DNA of 34,621 nt from Photorhabdus australis DSM 17609. GTDB lineage: Bacteria; Pseudomonadota; Gammaproteobacteria; Enterobacterales; Enterobacteriaceae. The stretch covers positions 1 to 34,621 of the forward strand of contig NZ_JONO01000053.1 in NCBI RefSeq assembly GCF_000711895.1, given 5' to 3'. A program made the translations under genes and the position numbers. Below the pieces are notes generated by a model. It had not been told where the DNA came from and ran no database searches. It saw nothing but the letters and a program-made list of their open reading frames with translations. Of this stretch, positions 8,700-20,369 are shown one piece after another. Numbering within the stretch: position 1 is the first letter of the stretch; each line of letters starts with the position of its first letter.

Positions 8700-9386
8700 T
8701 TATCCTCCCATTGAGCGGGAAGTAGTACCTGAAGAGGTGCTACGTTGCATGGTTGATTGTTTAGCAACAGAGTCACCAAAACCGCCACGGGTGATAGTTG
8801 TCGTTGTTGCTGGTTTGGGTGCCATCGCAGTTTTAGGCACCGTCATGGAACGGCCACCAGCAGTAGCAGGGCCATAGCTTTTTCCTGTTGAATCAACAAA
8901 TTGACCATTTGCCGGGCTGGTTGCAGATTTGGAGCTAAACAGCGGTTGTGATGGTGCTGCTGCTCCACCGCCCATCAGACGTCCCATCATGTAACCTGCC
9001 ATCAGAGGCATCCAGAAGCTGCCGCTCTGTTGCTGTTGAGCCTGTGCTTCGCCATTGGTGGCTGTACCGGGACCAGCCTGTGCTGGTGTTTGAGTACATT
9101 GTGCTTCACCAAACTCAGCAATACAGTCTTCTTTGGTTGCATATTTAGGTGCTGTTTTTGCGGCTTCTTTCAAAGCGTTATTGTAAGCGAGGGTACATTG
9201 TTCGCTCTGTGATGGGTTTGCCTGGGAACAATCATCTGCATTCATGTAAAGAGAGACAGTTTCATCACTTTGTTCACAGGCAGATAACATGAAAACTGCG
9301 CTGACAGCTATTGCCACAGGAGCCAGGCGATAACTACGCCAGGCTTTGCGGAATGCGCCGTGGTTAATATTTTTGGTTCGTTTCAT
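8700..9386 (-). CDS. ygiB: YgiB family (DUF1190) lipoprotein
   Basis: A 228-residue homologue of E. coli YgiB, function unknown. The N-terminal region [16 protein letters not shown] is basic, followed by a hydrophobic segment [20 protein letters not shown] with a lipobox-like LSAC. The middle keeps the [19 protein letters not shown] and AEFGEAQC cysteine-bearing segments. The [18 protein letters not shown] stretch and the Ser/Thr-rich tail with [18 protein letters not shown] are also conserved. A longer frame begins at 9473, but the family N-terminus points to ATG at 9386 (an ATG at 9392 is also possible). The ribosome site is weak. It is cotranscribed with ygiC. Confidence 0.92.
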   Translation of the reverse strand: MKRTKNINHGAFRKAWRSYRLAPVAIAVSAVFMLSACEQSDETVSLYMNADDCSQANPSQSEQCTLAYNNALKEAAKTAPKYATKEDCIAEFGEAQCTQTPAQAGPGTATNGEAQAQQQQSGSFWMPLMAGYMMGRLMGGGAAAPSQPLFSSKSATSPANGQFVDSTGKSYGPATAGGRSMTVPKTAMAPKPATTTTITRGGFGDSVAKQSTMQRSTSSGTTSRSMGG

Positions 9387-9774
9387 CGTCATAGTCGTAT
9401 ACCCAGATTTTAGGTTTCTGTAATTCTTTAATGAAATAGCTCTAAGGTCTAAGGATAGGGGAAAGATGAGCAAAATTAAAGCATAAACCTTCGGTTGATA
9501 GCCCTATTTTTTGCCTGACAAGGAAGTTCCTGGATATTGATTATTGGGTATTTCGTTTAGTCTGGCAGTTAATATTGTGAAGTAAATATGCTAATTCTGA
9601 AAATCAGTACTGTCATTAATATTTTGTGGTATTAATCCTATCGGCATATGCCTATTATCTGAAAGAAACAGTGAATAGCCAGAGCTGGAATCCATTCGAA
9701 GGATTCTACTGATTTATATAAGATTTGCATAAAGATAAATATTGGATTTTCTTTCAGAGAAAATTGTCGTTGGT
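9387..9774. other. Intergenic region between tolC and ygiB
   Basis: About 390 bp with no credible gene. It must hold the ygiB-ygiC promoter on the minus strand. I see no clear operator or repeat. Confidence 0.6.
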
Positions 9775-9808
9775 AAGAAAAAACAGCCCGCTTGATGGCG
9801 AGCTGTTT
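9775..9808 (-). terminator. Rho-independent terminator of tolC
   Basis: On the minus strand AAACAGC (with CGC) pairs across the loop, the outer arms being 9781-9787 and 9802-9808. The stem is followed by TTTTTTTCTTACC. It starts about 23 bases after the tolC stop. Confidence 0.85.
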
Positions 9809-9831
9809 AGTATTAAAGATGAATGACTGAA

Positions 9832-11217
9832 TCAGTTATGGCCAGATATTACTGGTGTTGCCGTTTCTTGAACAATGCTGTTAGCGGAAGTTGAGAGCTG
9901 TTTGCCTAAGGTATTATTCAGCGCTGCTAAATCGTTCTCATTTAGCGTGCCAAGAGCATGCTTAATATTCAGTTGATTAATCAGATAATCATAGCGGGCA
10001 TTGGATAGCTTTTGTTTAGCATCATATAACTTTGTTGTTGCATCCAATACATCAACAATAGTGCGTGTACCGACCTGATAACCTGCTTCCATTGCATCCA
10101 GTGAACTTTGTGCAGAAACAACAACTTGCTTGAAGGCGTTGATACTACTGATAGAGGCAGATATGTTGTTAAAGGAAGAACGAACAATCTGTACAACATT
10201 GCGGTAAACATTTTCTAATTGTTCGCTGGCGCTGACAAAACCGTATTGTGCTTGTTCAACGCGGGAGCTGGTTGCACCACCACTGTAAATTGGTAGCGTG
10301 AGTGTCAGGCCAACGCTGTTGTCGCCGCTATAGGAATTCCCTGGTTTGTTATCATAACCAGAACCATGAAATTGTTTGTTGGAAACGCCGGTAGAGGCGC
10401 CCAGCTCAATGATTGGCATATGGCCAGCTTGCGCCGCTTTGATTTTTTCACGAGCCAGATCCTGACCTAAACGGGCTGATAACAGGCTAAGATTACGTTT
10501 TTCTGCCTCTTTCAGCAGAATATCCACCGCTTCTGGTTTCTGTGTTTTGAAACGATCAATATTCAGCGAGGCTAATTGAGAGTAATAAGTACCGGTTACT
10601 TGACGTAGTGCTTCCAATGCATTGTCCAGTTCATTACGACCGACAACCTCATTAGCTAATACGCTATCGTAGTTAGCACGGGAGTTTTGGACATCAGTGA
10701 TGGCGACCAGACCGACATTAAAACGTTGAGTGGTTTGATCCAATTGGCGGTAAACTGCTGCTTTCTGCGCTTCAATATAAGAGAGTGAATCAATAGTACG
10801 TAATACCTTAAAGTAAGCTGTTGCACTATCCAGAATCAGTTTTTGTTCACTGCTTTGATAGGTAACATCAGCAATACCCGCCGTTTTTTCTTGCAAGTTC
10901 AACTGGCGCCATTTAGACATATCAAAAATGGTTTGAGTCAACTTAAGTGCCGCACTCAATGTATTGCTTTCTGTGTTACGTGTATCGCGGTAACCGCTGT
11001 TATAAGTATATCCCGTATTTAATCCTAGTTGAGGTAATAATGGACTGCGGGATTCATTAATTTTTTCAAAAGCTTCATTACGTTCAGCCATTGATTTACG
11101 TAGCTCAGGGTTACTTTCTCTTGCTTGCTTGTAAACCTGCAAAAGATCTTCAGCCTGACTGGCTGAGCTAAATCCCGCTAGGCTCATAGCGATTAAAAGG
11201 GAGAGCAGTTTCTTCAT
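9832..11217 (-). CDS. tolC: Outer membrane channel protein TolC
   Basis: Trimeric outer-membrane duct for tripartite multidrug efflux pumps and type I secretion. The 461-residue product has a Sec signal peptide (MKKLLSLLIAMSLAGFSSASQA, cut before EDLL). It shows the internal two-fold repeat of the outer membrane efflux family: coiled-coil helices and beta hairpins in each half, for example LNTGYTYNSGYRDT in the first and LGASTGVSNKQF in the second. The second-half motif VGTRTIVDVLDATTKLYDAK is conserved. It is somewhat shorter than E. coli TolC (493), mainly at the C-terminal tail. It is divergent from nudF; the shared upstream region contains a Mar/Sox/Rob-type box. AATAAAGGA-type sequence precedes the ATG. 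Confidence 0.97.
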   Translation of the reverse strand: MKKLLSLLIAMSLAGFSSASQAEDLLQVYKQARESNPELRKSMAERNEAFEKINESRSPLLPQLGLNTGYTYNSGYRDTRNTESNTLSAALKLTQTIFDMSKWRQLNLQEKTAGIADVTYQSSEQKLILDSATAYFKVLRTIDSLSYIEAQKAAVYRQLDQTTQRFNVGLVAITDVQNSRANYDSVLANEVVGRNELDNALEALRQVTGTYYSQLASLNIDRFKTQKPEAVDILLKEAEKRNLSLLSARLGQDLAREKIKAAQAGHMPIIELGASTGVSNKQFHGSGYDNKPGNSYSGDNSVGLTLTLPIYSGGATSSRVEQAQYGFVSASEQLENVYRNVVQIVRSSFNNISASISSINAFKQVVVSAQSSLDAMEAGYQVGTRTIVDVLDATTKLYDAKQKLSNARYDYLINQLNIKHALGTLNENDLAALNNTLGKQLSTSANSIVQETATPVISGHN

Positions 11218-11306
11218 TTTAATTCCTTTATTGCACAGCTATTTTGCTTAGTTGCCTTGATGAAAAACGAAATATCACTGATTCTAACAGAGAATGCAAT
11301 CAGCCA

Positions 11307-11326
11307 AAGGTAGCCGTTTGTGCCAT
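11307..11326 (-). promoter_or_regulatory. Candidate Mar/Sox/Rob box upstream of tolC
   Basis: Read on the minus strand, ATGGCACAAACGGCTACCTT fits the degenerate marbox (AYnGCACnnWnnRYYAAAY) except at two of the final As. It lies about 90-110 bp ahead of the tolC start. E. coli tolC also carries an upstream marbox, so MarA/SoxS/Rob-type activation is plausible. Confidence 0.55.
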
Positions 11327-11436
11327 ATTGCCTTAATTCAGCTTAACTTTACACCACCAAAGGATGAATTTTTTAACTCCTCTTTGATTAATATCATTTA
11401 GAGGCTAGCAATTAAGAACGTATTTAGGAGCATTTT

Positions 11437-12078
11437 ATGAATAAAAAGTTGTCAATGCCAGTCATGCTAGATAGACAGGATGTGGAAATTATAGGGAAAA
11501 AAAGTTTGTACAAAGGGTTCTTTAAATTAACCAATTACCGCTTCCGTCATCGCTTATTTGCTGGTGGTTGGAGTGAAGAAGTTAGCCGTGAAGTTTTTGA
11601 GCGGGGTCATGCTGGTGCTCTGTTACCTTATGATCCACTCCGTGACGAAGTTGTATTGATAGAGCAGATACGAATTCCGGCAATAGAAACTAAAGCAACG
11701 CCATGGTTGCTGGAAATTGTTGCCGGTATGATTGAAGAAGGTGAAGATGTAGAACGTGTAGTACGTCGTGAAGCGATGGAAGAGGCAGGAATTAAAGTCA
11801 AACGCTGTAAACCCATATTGAGCTATCTTTCCAGCCCTGGTGGAACAACTGAACGTATCTCTGTGATGGTTGGTGAAGTGGATGCAACGACGGCTGTTGG
11901 TATTCATGGATTATCTGGCGAACATGAAGATATCCGGGTGCATGTAGTCAGCCGTGAACAGGCTTATCAATGGATGGAAGAGGGAATTATTGATAATGCC
12001 GCTTCAGTTATTGCGATACAATGGCTGGCATTGCACCATGAAAAATTAAAAAAAGAGTGGTATTCAGATAATTCCTAA
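11437..12078 (+). CDS. nudF: ADP-ribose pyrophosphatase NudF
   Basis: Nudix hydrolase that splits ADP-ribose to AMP and ribose 5-phosphate. The 213-residue product has the full Nudix box at residues 97-119 (Gly97, Glu103, Arg111-Glu112, Glu115-Glu116, Gly118). It also has the ADPRase-type upstream region (WLLEIVAGMIEEGE) and the downstream SYLSSPGGTTERI that marks ADP-ribose-specific members. A good ribosome site (TAGGAG) precedes the ATG. Position between tolC and cpdA is the enterobacterial order, but E. coli has yqiB directly after nudF, and that gene is missing here. Confidence 0.95.
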   Translation: MNKKLSMPVMLDRQDVEIIGKKSLYKGFFKLTNYRFRHRLFAGGWSEEVSREVFERGHAGALLPYDPLRDEVVLIEQIRIPAIETKATPWLLEIVAGMIEEGEDVERVVRREAMEEAGIKVKRCKPILSYLSSPGGTTERISVMVGEVDATTAVGIHGLSGEHEDIRVHVVSREQAYQWMEEGIIDNAASVIAIQWLALHHEKLKKEWYSDNS

Positions 12079-12177
12079 TTTTTAACCTAAAAAAGGGAAG
12101 TGTGTTCCAGTCAGCAGATCTCTTGTGTTAAAACGAGTTATGATGTTCGCCAATGATTTATAGGACAAGGAAACCAT

Positions 12178-13017
12178 TTGGAAAGCCTGTTTGAATTGCC
12201 TGTGGTAGAGGGAACCACAGCCAAAATATTGCAAATAACAGATACGCATCTTTTTGCTGGCAAAGAAGATACTTTGTTGGGTATTAATACTTATCGCAGT
12301 TACCACGCGGTACTGGATGCCATTCTCGAACAAAAGACGGATATTGATTTAATTGTTGCAACAGGTGATTTGGCTCAGGATCAAACGCTGAAAGCCTATC
12401 AGCATTTTGCCGATGGTATTGCCCGCTTACCGGCACCTTGTGTCTGGTTACCTGGTAATCATGATTATCAGCCTGCTATGGTGGATGCATTGGCGGCTGC
12501 GGGCGTTTCTCCATCAAAACAAATTCTGCTTGGCAAATACTGGCAGTTGCTGATGCTTGACAGTCAAGTGCAGGGCGTTCCTCACGGAGAGTTGTCGGAA
12601 TATCAGCTTGAGTGGATGAAAAAGTGTCTGGATGAGTATCCTGAACGTTATACCGTGATTCTGCTTCATCATCATCCGCTACCATCGGGTTGCACTTGGT
12701 TGGATCAGCACAGTTTGCGTAATTCACATATCCTAGCGCAATACTTGCAGGGGTATTCGCGGGTTAAGGCGATGCTGTGCGGCCATATACATCAGGAACT
12801 CGATATTGATTGGAATAGTATTCGCATGATGGCAACACCATCAACATGCGTGCAGTTCAAGCCACACTGCACTAATTTTATGCTTGATACTGTTGCTCCT
12901 GGATGGCGTTATCTCGAACTATCTGTTACCGATAAAGGCGAATTTGGTTTGATAACACAGGTCCACAGACTGGAGAGCGATGAATTCTGCCCTGATTTAG
13001 AATCGGACGGGTATTAG
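12178..13017 (+). CDS. cpdA: 3',5'-cyclic-AMP phosphodiesterase CpdA
   Basis: Class III metallophosphoesterase that hydrolyses cAMP to AMP and so damps CRP signalling. The 279-residue product carries the metal-binding series in order: Asp22 and His24 (DTH), Asp64 (GDLAQDQ), Asn94-His95-Asp96 (GNHD), His164-166 (HHHPLP), and His203/His205 (GHIH). The start is a TTG at 12178, chosen because AAGGAA lies about six bases ahead and the product then begins MESLFELP like E. coli CpdA, which also uses a rare start. The C-terminus ends ESDGY as in relatives. Probably cotranscribed with nudF and yqiA. Confidence 0.95.
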   Translation: MESLFELPVVEGTTAKILQITDTHLFAGKEDTLLGINTYRSYHAVLDAILEQKTDIDLIVATGDLAQDQTLKAYQHFADGIARLPAPCVWLPGNHDYQPAMVDALAAAGVSPSKQILLGKYWQLLMLDSQVQGVPHGELSEYQLEWMKKCLDEYPERYTVILLHHHPLPSGCTWLDQHSLRNSHILAQYLQGYSRVKAMLCGHIHQELDIDWNSIRMMATPSTCVQFKPHCTNFMLDTVAPGWRYLELSVTDKGEFGLITQVHRLESDEFCPDLESDGY

Positions 13018-13148
13018 GCTGTGTTTGTCCCCTTGTGCTGTTGTGTTACTCTCTGCTCATTTGGTCTACCAAGCCTCACGGTTTGCGTCTTGTTGTACAG
13101 GAGCATAGTGGCCAGCAGCGTTTATGTACAATCGAGGGGCACGGTCTG

Positions 13149-13757
13149 ATGTCAGTATTACTTTATCTGCATGGTTTTAACAGTTCCCCGCAATCTGTAA
13201 AAGCAAATGCTTTAAAAACGTGGTTGCATCAGCATCATCCCGAAATAGAAATGCTGGTGCCTCAGTTACCGCCTTATCCTGAAGATGCGGCTGAATTGCT
13301 GGAAAATCTAGTGATGGAACATGCCGGGGATGACTTAGGTATTGTAGGCTCTTCCCTTGGTGGTTATCTGGCAATATGGCTTTCACAATGTTTCAGTTTA
13401 CCGGCGGTTGTTGTCAATCCAGCCGTCCGTCCGTTTGAACTATTACGGAATTATCTTGGGGAAAATATTAACCCCTATACTAAACAACGGTATACTTTGG
13501 AACCGCGTCATGTACATGACCTCAAAGTCATGCACATTGAACCGCTGGAATCACCGGATCTTATCTGGTTATTGCAGCAAACCGGGGATGAGGTATTGGA
13601 TTATCGTCAGGCTGTTGCCTATCTCGTATTATGCAAGCAAACTATTGAATCTGGTGGTAATCACGCCTTTATCGGGTTTGAACACTATTTCCCGCAAATC
13701 ATCAATTTTCTTGGGCTTTCTACTGGCGGCAAGAAAAAACTTGCCAAAAATGTTTAA
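13149..13757 (+). CDS. yqiA: YqiA family esterase
   Basis: A 202-residue alpha/beta-hydrolase with esterase activity reported for the E. coli homologue; natural substrate unknown. It begins [14 protein letters not shown], with the oxyanion-region HGFNSS. The nucleophile elbow is GSSLGG (Ser69). [27 protein letters not shown] (acid) and GGNHAF (catalytic His) follow in order. An upstream in-frame ATG at 13035 would add 38 unrelated residues; the start at 13149 is preceded by GAGGGG and matches the family. It lies between cpdA and parE as in E. coli. Confidence 0.94.
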   Translation: MSVLLYLHGFNSSPQSVKANALKTWLHQHHPEIEMLVPQLPPYPEDAAELLENLVMEHAGDDLGIVGSSLGGYLAIWLSQCFSLPAVVVNPAVRPFELLRNYLGENINPYTKQRYTLEPRHVHDLKVMHIEPLESPDLIWLLQQTGDEVLDYRQAVAYLVLCKQTIESGGNHAFIGFEHYFPQIINFLGLSTGGKKKLAKNV

Positions 13758-13802
13758 ACGACTGGTATTATCAACAGTATACAAAACTGATTAGCCCTTT
13801 AA

Positions 13803-15725
<1,923 letters not shown>

Positions 15726-15767
15726 TGCCCACAGGGATAGTCAAAGAAGATTCTGAGGAAATAATGA

Positions 15768-18014
15768 ATGAGTGAGATAACTCATGATGGCGTGGAGCGT
15801 TTGCCGCTTCACTCATTTACTGAAACTGCCTACCTGAATTACTCCATGTACGTCATCATGGACAGGGCACTGCCTTTTATCGGTGACGGTTTGAAACCGG
15901 TTCAGCGTCGTATTGTTTATGCCATGTCAGAGCTAGGGCTGAACAATACCGCCAAATTTAAGAAATCCGCTCGTACTGTCGGTGATGTACTGGGTAAATA
16001 TCATCCGCATGGTGATGGTGCTTGTTATGAGGCTATGGTACTGATGGCCCAGCCATTCTCTTACCGTTATCCACTGGTAGATGGGCAAGGGAACTGGGGG
16101 GCACCGGATGATCCTAAATCTTTTGCCGCGATGCGTTATACCGAGTCTCGTCTATCCAAATATGCAGAGTTACTGTTGACTGAATTAGGGCACGGCACCG
16201 TTGATTGGGTACCAAACTTTGATGGTACGTTGCAGGAACCGAAAATGCTGTCGGCGCGTTTACCCAATATTTTACTTAATGGTACGACCGGCATTGCGGT
16301 GGGTATGGCAACAGATATTCCTCCTCATAACGCCCGTGAGGTGGCTAATGCATTGGTAACGTTGCTGGATAATCCACAAAGCACCCTTGATGAGTTGATG
16401 GAACATGTCAAAGGTCCTGATTATCCTACTGAAGCAGAGATCATCACTTCTCACGAAGATATTCGCAAAATTTATAAAAATGGCCGTGGTTCCGTACGAA
16501 TGCGCGCTGTTTGGTCAAAAGAAGATGGCAATGTGGTGATCACTGCGCTACCGCATCAGGTTTCTGGCGCTAAGATATTGGAACAGATAGCTAGTCAGAT
16601 GCGAGCTAAAAAGCTGCCAATGGTCGATGACTTACGTGATGAATCTGATCATGAAAATCCAACTCGCCTGGTTGTTGTTCCTCGTACAAACCGGGTTGAT
16701 TTGGAGCAGGTGATGAATCATCTGTTTGCGACTACAGATCTAGAAAAGAGTTATCGCGTCAACTTGAATATGATCGGATTGGATAATCGTCCGACAGTGA
16801 AAGGTTTAGTCGAGATCTTGTCCGAATGGTTGGTATTTCGTCGAGAAACCGTTCGTAAGCGCTTGAACCATCGTTTGGAGAAAGTCCTGAAGCGCTTGCA
16901 TGTGCTGGAAGGCTTATTGATCGCATTCCTCAATATTGATGAAGTCATTAACATTATTCGTAGTGAGGATGAGCCAAAACCGGTATTAATGGCACGTTTT
17001 GGTTTAAGTGAGACTCAAACAGAAGCTATTCTTGAATTAAAACTGCGTCACTTAGCTAAACTGGAAGAGATGAAAATCCGTGGCGAACAGGATGAATTGG
17101 CAAAAGAGCGTGATAAGTTACAGGCAATTTTAGATTCTGAGCGCAAGTTAAACACATTGCTGAAGAAAGAGATCATTGCTGACGCAGCAACTTACGGCGA
17201 TGAGCGTCGTTCTCCAATGAGAGAACGTGATGAAGCTAAGGCTATGAGTGAGCACGACATCACGCCTTCTGAGCCGGTGACAATTGTACTGTCAGAAATG
17301 GGTTGGGTGCGCAGTGCGAAAGGCCATGATATCGATCCGGCTGGGCTAAATTACAAAGCAGGAGACAGCTTCCGTGGCGCAGCTCGTGGTAAAAGTAATC
17401 AGCCGGTTGTCTTTATTGATACGACGGGCCGTAGTTATTCTCTTGATCCGAGGGATTTGCCTTCTGCCAGAGGTCAGGGGGAGCCACTCACAGGAAAACT
17501 GACTCTGCCGGCAGGAGCAACGGTAGAACATGTATTGATGGCACCTGATGAGCAGAAGTTTCTGATGGCATCTGATGCCGGTTATGGTTTTATCTGTACT
17601 TTTAGTGACTTGGTAGCCAAAAACCGGGCAGGTAAGGCACTGATTACGTTGCCAGAAAATGCTAACGTGATGACACCGCTAGAAATAAATAACGAACAGG
17701 ATGATATGCTGTTGGCTATTACCAGCACAGGTCGCATGTTAATGTTCCCGGTTGCAGATCTGCCCCAGCTTTCCAAAGGGAAAGGGAATAAGATAATTTC
17801 GGTTCAGGGGGCTTCAGGAGACGATCTATTGAGTTGGTTGTTTATACTGCCGCCACAATCGTCGATTACTCTTCATTGTGGTAAACGTAAATTGACACTG
17901 CGTCCGGAGGATCTTCAGAAATTTCGCGCAGAACGTGGTCGTAAGGGAACATCTCTACCTCGTGGATTGCAACGTATTGAGCGAGTTCAGATTGATACAC
18001 CATCTTCTGCTTAA
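15768..18014 (+). CDS. parC: DNA topoisomerase IV subunit A ParC
   Basis: Breakage-reunion subunit of topoisomerase IV. 748 residues; the catalytic tyrosine is Tyr124 ([10 protein letters not shown]), equal to Tyr120 of E. coli because of a four-residue longer N-terminus. The winged-helix region [13 protein letters not shown], the KYHPHGD motif and the C-terminal beta-pinwheel (from about residue 495) are all present. The residue at the position of E. coli Ser80 is Gly84 ([10 protein letters not shown], codon GGT), while the equivalent of Glu84 is retained (Glu88). Substitutions at Ser80 are linked to quinolone resistance. The ATG at 15768 follows GAGGAAATA. It is transcribed with parE. Confidence 0.98.
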   Translation: MSEITHDGVERLPLHSFTETAYLNYSMYVIMDRALPFIGDGLKPVQRRIVYAMSELGLNNTAKFKKSARTVGDVLGKYHPHGDGACYEAMVLMAQPFSYRYPLVDGQGNWGAPDDPKSFAAMRYTESRLSKYAELLLTELGHGTVDWVPNFDGTLQEPKMLSARLPNILLNGTTGIAVGMATDIPPHNAREVANALVTLLDNPQSTLDELMEHVKGPDYPTEAEIITSHEDIRKIYKNGRGSVRMRAVWSKEDGNVVITALPHQVSGAKILEQIASQMRAKKLPMVDDLRDESDHENPTRLVVVPRTNRVDLEQVMNHLFATTDLEKSYRVNLNMIGLDNRPTVKGLVEILSEWLVFRRETVRKRLNHRLEKVLKRLHVLEGLLIAFLNIDEVINIIRSEDEPKPVLMARFGLSETQTEAILELKLRHLAKLEEMKIRGEQDELAKERDKLQAILDSERKLNTLLKKEIIADAATYGDERRSPMRERDEAKAMSEHDITPSEPVTIVLSEMGWVRSAKGHDIDPAGLNYKAGDSFRGAARGKSNQPVVFIDTTGRSYSLDPRDLPSARGQGEPLTGKLTLPAGATVEHVLMAPDEQKFLMASDAGYGFICTFSDLVAKNRAGKALITLPENANVMTPLEINNEQDDMLLAITSTGRMLMFPVADLPQLSKGKGNKIISVQGASGDDLLSWLFILPPQSSITLHCGKRKLTLRPEDLQKFRAERGRKGTSLPRGLQRIERVQIDTPSSA

Positions 18015-18111
18015 CGGTTTATCCTAATAGGCGCTATTGTTACAGGCAGTTTTTTATGACTCAAGAATGGTAAAGAAAAATAGCCTAATGGGATGGACTC
18101 TAACTTGGGAT

Positions 18112-18238
18112 TATACCCAATAGATTTCAAGTTGCGGGGCGGCGGCAAGAGAACGCATCCCCAGGAGCATAGATAACGATGTGACTGGGGTAAGTGAACG
18201 CAGCCAACAAAGCAGCAGCTTGAAAGATGAAGGGTATA
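18112..18238 (+). repeat. ERIC (IRU) repeat, copy 2
   Basis: 127 bp between parC and plsC, from TATACCCAATAGATTTCAAG to AAGGGTATA. The core GCATCCCCAGGAGCATAG and CGATGTGACTGGGGTAAG is the standard ERIC palindrome. It is more diverged from the other copies near its left end (GGGGCGGCGGC). Confidence 0.93.
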
Positions 18239-18248
18239 AATAAAACTT

Positions 18249-18272
18249 TAACGGGCCGGGGTCGGCCTGTTA
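18249..18272 (+). promoter_or_regulatory. GC-rich hairpin in the plsC leader
   Basis: TAACGGGCC pairs with GGCCTGTTA (one G-T pair) around the loop GGGGTC. The stem ends only a few bases ahead of the plsC ribosome site (AAGAGG). There is no following T run on the plus strand; it could be a weak terminator or a leader structure affecting plsC translation. Confidence 0.4.
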
Positions 18273-18286
18273 AATAAGAGGCGGCT

Positions 18287-19030
18287 ATGTTAGCTATTAT
18301 TCGTGGCATTATTGTTATTTTGTTTTCGGTTTTGGTGTGTGTATTGGGGGGGATTTACTGTTTATTTAGACCGAGGAATCCACACCACGTCATGGTATTT
18401 GGTCATATGTTTGGTCGATTGTCGAAAGTATTTGGCATCAAAATAATTGAGCGTATTCCAGCTGAAGCCAGGAATTATGGGCCGAGTATCTATATTGGCA
18501 ACCACCAGAACAACTATGACATGATAACCATGTCTAACGCGGTTCAGCCGAGTACAGTGACAGTGGGCAAAAAAAGCTTGGTACTGATCCCCTTTTTTGG
18601 TCAGTTATATTGGCTGGCAGGTAACATTTTGATTGATCGCAATAATCGTGCTAAAGCACACGGTACGATTACTCAAGTGGTGGAACAGATTCAAAAACGC
18701 CGTATTTCTGTCTGGATGTTCCCGGAAGGAACACGTAGCCGTGGCCGGGGCTTATTGCCGTTTAAAACGGGGGCTTTCCATGCTGCTATTTCTGCGGGAG
18801 TTCCTATTGTTCCTGTCTGTGTCTCTTCTATTGCCAATGGTAATATTAAGTTAAATCGCTGGAATAATGGCACAGTGATTGTTGAAATGCTGCCACCAAT
18901 TGATACCTCTGGATATACCAAAGAGCAAGTGCGTGAATTGGCCGAGTATTGTCATCGGGTAATGAAGGCTAAAATAGAAGAGTTGGATAAGGAATTAGAG
19001 GTAATGAAGAAGCAGAATACGTATTTATAA
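18287..19030 (+). CDS. plsC: 1-acyl-sn-glycerol-3-phosphate acyltransferase PlsC
   Basis: Membrane-bound enzyme that acylates lysophosphatidic acid to phosphatidic acid in phospholipid synthesis. 247 residues, beginning with a hydrophobic membrane segment (about 4-26). The acyltransferase motifs are NHQNNYD at 72-78 (the HX4D catalytic pair His73 and Asp78), the GQLYWLAGNILIDR segment, FPEGTRSRGRG at 145-155, and VPIVPVCV. It closely follows E. coli PlsC in length and sequence. AAGAGG provides the ribosome site. In E. coli ftsP follows directly; here about 3.1 kb of other DNA intervenes. Confidence 0.97.
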   Translation: MLAIIRGIIVILFSVLVCVLGGIYCLFRPRNPHHVMVFGHMFGRLSKVFGIKIIERIPAEARNYGPSIYIGNHQNNYDMITMSNAVQPSTVTVGKKSLVLIPFFGQLYWLAGNILIDRNNRAKAHGTITQVVEQIQKRRISVWMFPEGTRSRGRGLLPFKTGAFHAAISAGVPIVPVCVSSIANGNIKLNRWNNGTVIVEMLPPIDTSGYTKEQVRELAEYCHRVMKAKIEELDKELEVMKKQNTYL

Positions 19031-19048
19031 TGGGTTATTTTGTTTGTT

Positions 19049-19104
19049 ATCTTTTCCTTCGAAAGGGTACTCCCGCCGACATAAGGCGGGAGGGGAATAT
19101 TTCG
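19049..19104 (-). repeat. IS-end-like hairpin sequence (copy near plsC)
   Basis: CTCCCGCC (19070-19077) pairs with GGCGGGAG (19085-19092) around GACATAA. The whole 56-bp stretch is very similar, in opposite orientation, to 25893-25950 beside the transposase remnant; the 23-bp hairpins differ at only two bases. It looks like an end of the same IS200/IS605-type element. The hairpin may also serve as plsC terminator, although no T run follows. Confidence 0.55.
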
Positions 19105-19499
19105 TCATAAAAACAAGGTGAACATGCAGAAGACAGGCTGCATGCCCAGGATGGTTGATATTATATTTCTGTATTGAAAATTACCACGTGGTCTGTAATA
19201 GTGCGGGAATATGACGCACTGAATTAATATGCTCATCCATCGGGCAAGCCTGTAAATTCCGACCGGGGCTAAACGCAGCATTAAAAAGCAATAAATAAGT
19301 GGAAGCTTCGTCATCTCTGTGTCGGCTGTTTGTCTGTTGAAATCTATCATTTCCAATAACCGCAATCTTTTAATTTCAATTTCTTGTTTTTGGGTTTATT
19401 ACCGTCAGAAATTTGATTTATCACACATAATAACCATACAAATTGTGGTACTAATTAGTTAATGTCTTATTGGTATTTTTCATGAAAAAGGATGGACCT
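19105..19499. other. Intergenic region ahead of the radical SAM operon
   Basis: About 395 bp. An 86-codon minus-strand frame (19105-19365) has no recognisable family and no strong ribosome site; I do not call it a gene. The last 100 bp is AT-rich and should hold the operon promoter, but no clean -35/-10 pair stands out. Confidence 0.5.
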
Positions 19500-20369
19500 A
19501 TGTACAAGCCTGAAGAATTACTATTAGATTTTCGAATAACATCACATTGTAATCTTGGTTGTGATCTCTGTTTTAGGAATCCAGGGATTCAAGATAACAC
19601 AACCACTGAAATTTTATCTGTGATAGACAGAATGTATCAGATAGGATTCAGGAAAATGGGATTTACCGGAGGAGAACCAACCAGCAGAAAAGATTATATT
19701 GAGTTAATAAAATATGCGAAAAGGAAAGGTTTTCTCACTTATCTCTCTACTGTTGGCCATCGTTTTTCCATGGATCATGCACAACTAAATGATATTCTTG
19801 ATTGGGTTGGTATCCCTATTGATGGTATAGATAAAGAAGTTAATATCGATATTCGCAGTGATAAAATGAGTAATCAGCATCATGTTGTTAAGAATATATT
19901 AAATTGGCTTTCTGGTGTTAATAATAAAATAAATATCAAACTTACTACGGTTGTTTCCAATTCAAATATTGGTAAGCTCCATGATATCATTTCCTGGGTT
20001 AATAGATTACCTTATAACGTACAGTCTTGGCGATTTTACCAGTTTTGTCCGTTAGGTGTAGGAAAAGAGAAACGTGAAAAATTGGAAATAGATGAATATT
20101 TATTTCTCTCTGAAATGAGAATCTTGAAAAGAGACTTCCCTGATGTTCCTATTAGTTGGGCTACTTTTGAAGAGAGGGATAAGGCGAACATCGTTATGGA
20201 GCCTAATTTTGATATAATTATTCCAGATGGGGATAACTATACGTTATTGTGTAATATGAAGAATGATGAAAAAGAAAAAATTCTTTCATCAATATTTGGT
20301 AATCCACTAGTAGTAAAAAAATGTCAGGATAATAGATTCTGGATAGAAGAAAGGAGAATGTTGAAATGA
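19500..20369 (+). CDS. Radical SAM enzyme, viperin-like
   Basis: 289 residues. The cluster motif is CX3CX2C (Cys17, Cys21, Cys24 in HCNLGCDLCFRN); the SAM-binding GGEP is at 57-60 (MGFTGGEPTS). Several segments recall viperin rather than a generic MoaA-like protein: Phe directly after the third Cys, the IDGIDKEVNIDIRS stretch (107-120) matching viperin's DSFDEEVN region, the WRFYQFCPLG segment (177-186), and a C-terminal NY..LCN (246-252). Viperins convert CTP, GTP or UTP to chain-terminating ddhNTPs; the nucleotide used here is unknown. Start: ATG at 19500 is preferred over ATG 19482 and TTG 19470 because AAGGA (19488-19492) lies seven bases ahead. The stop overlaps the next start (ATGA). 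Codon use is much more AT-rich than plsC and ftsP, suggesting transfer. A different nucleoside-modifying radical SAM role is possible. Confidence 0.8.
   Translation: MYKPEELLLDFRITSHCNLGCDLCFRNPGIQDNTTTEILSVIDRMYQIGFRKMGFTGGEPTSRKDYIELIKYAKRKGFLTYLSTVGHRFSMDHAQLNDILDWVGIPIDGIDKEVNIDIRSDKMSNQHHVVKNILNWLSGVNNKINIKLTTVVSNSNIGKLHDIISWVNRLPYNVQSWRFYQFCPLGVGKEKREKLEIDEYLFLSEMRILKRDFPDVPISWATFEERDKANIVMEPNFDIIIPDGDNYTLLCNMKNDEKEKILSSIFGNPLVVKKCQDNRFWIEERRMLK

Noticed and set aside
19105-19365. 86-codon minus-strand frame between plsC and the radical SAM operon
   Set aside because: No family resemblance, no strong ribosome site, and it begins in AT-rich DNA; kept only as a note in the intergenic entry.
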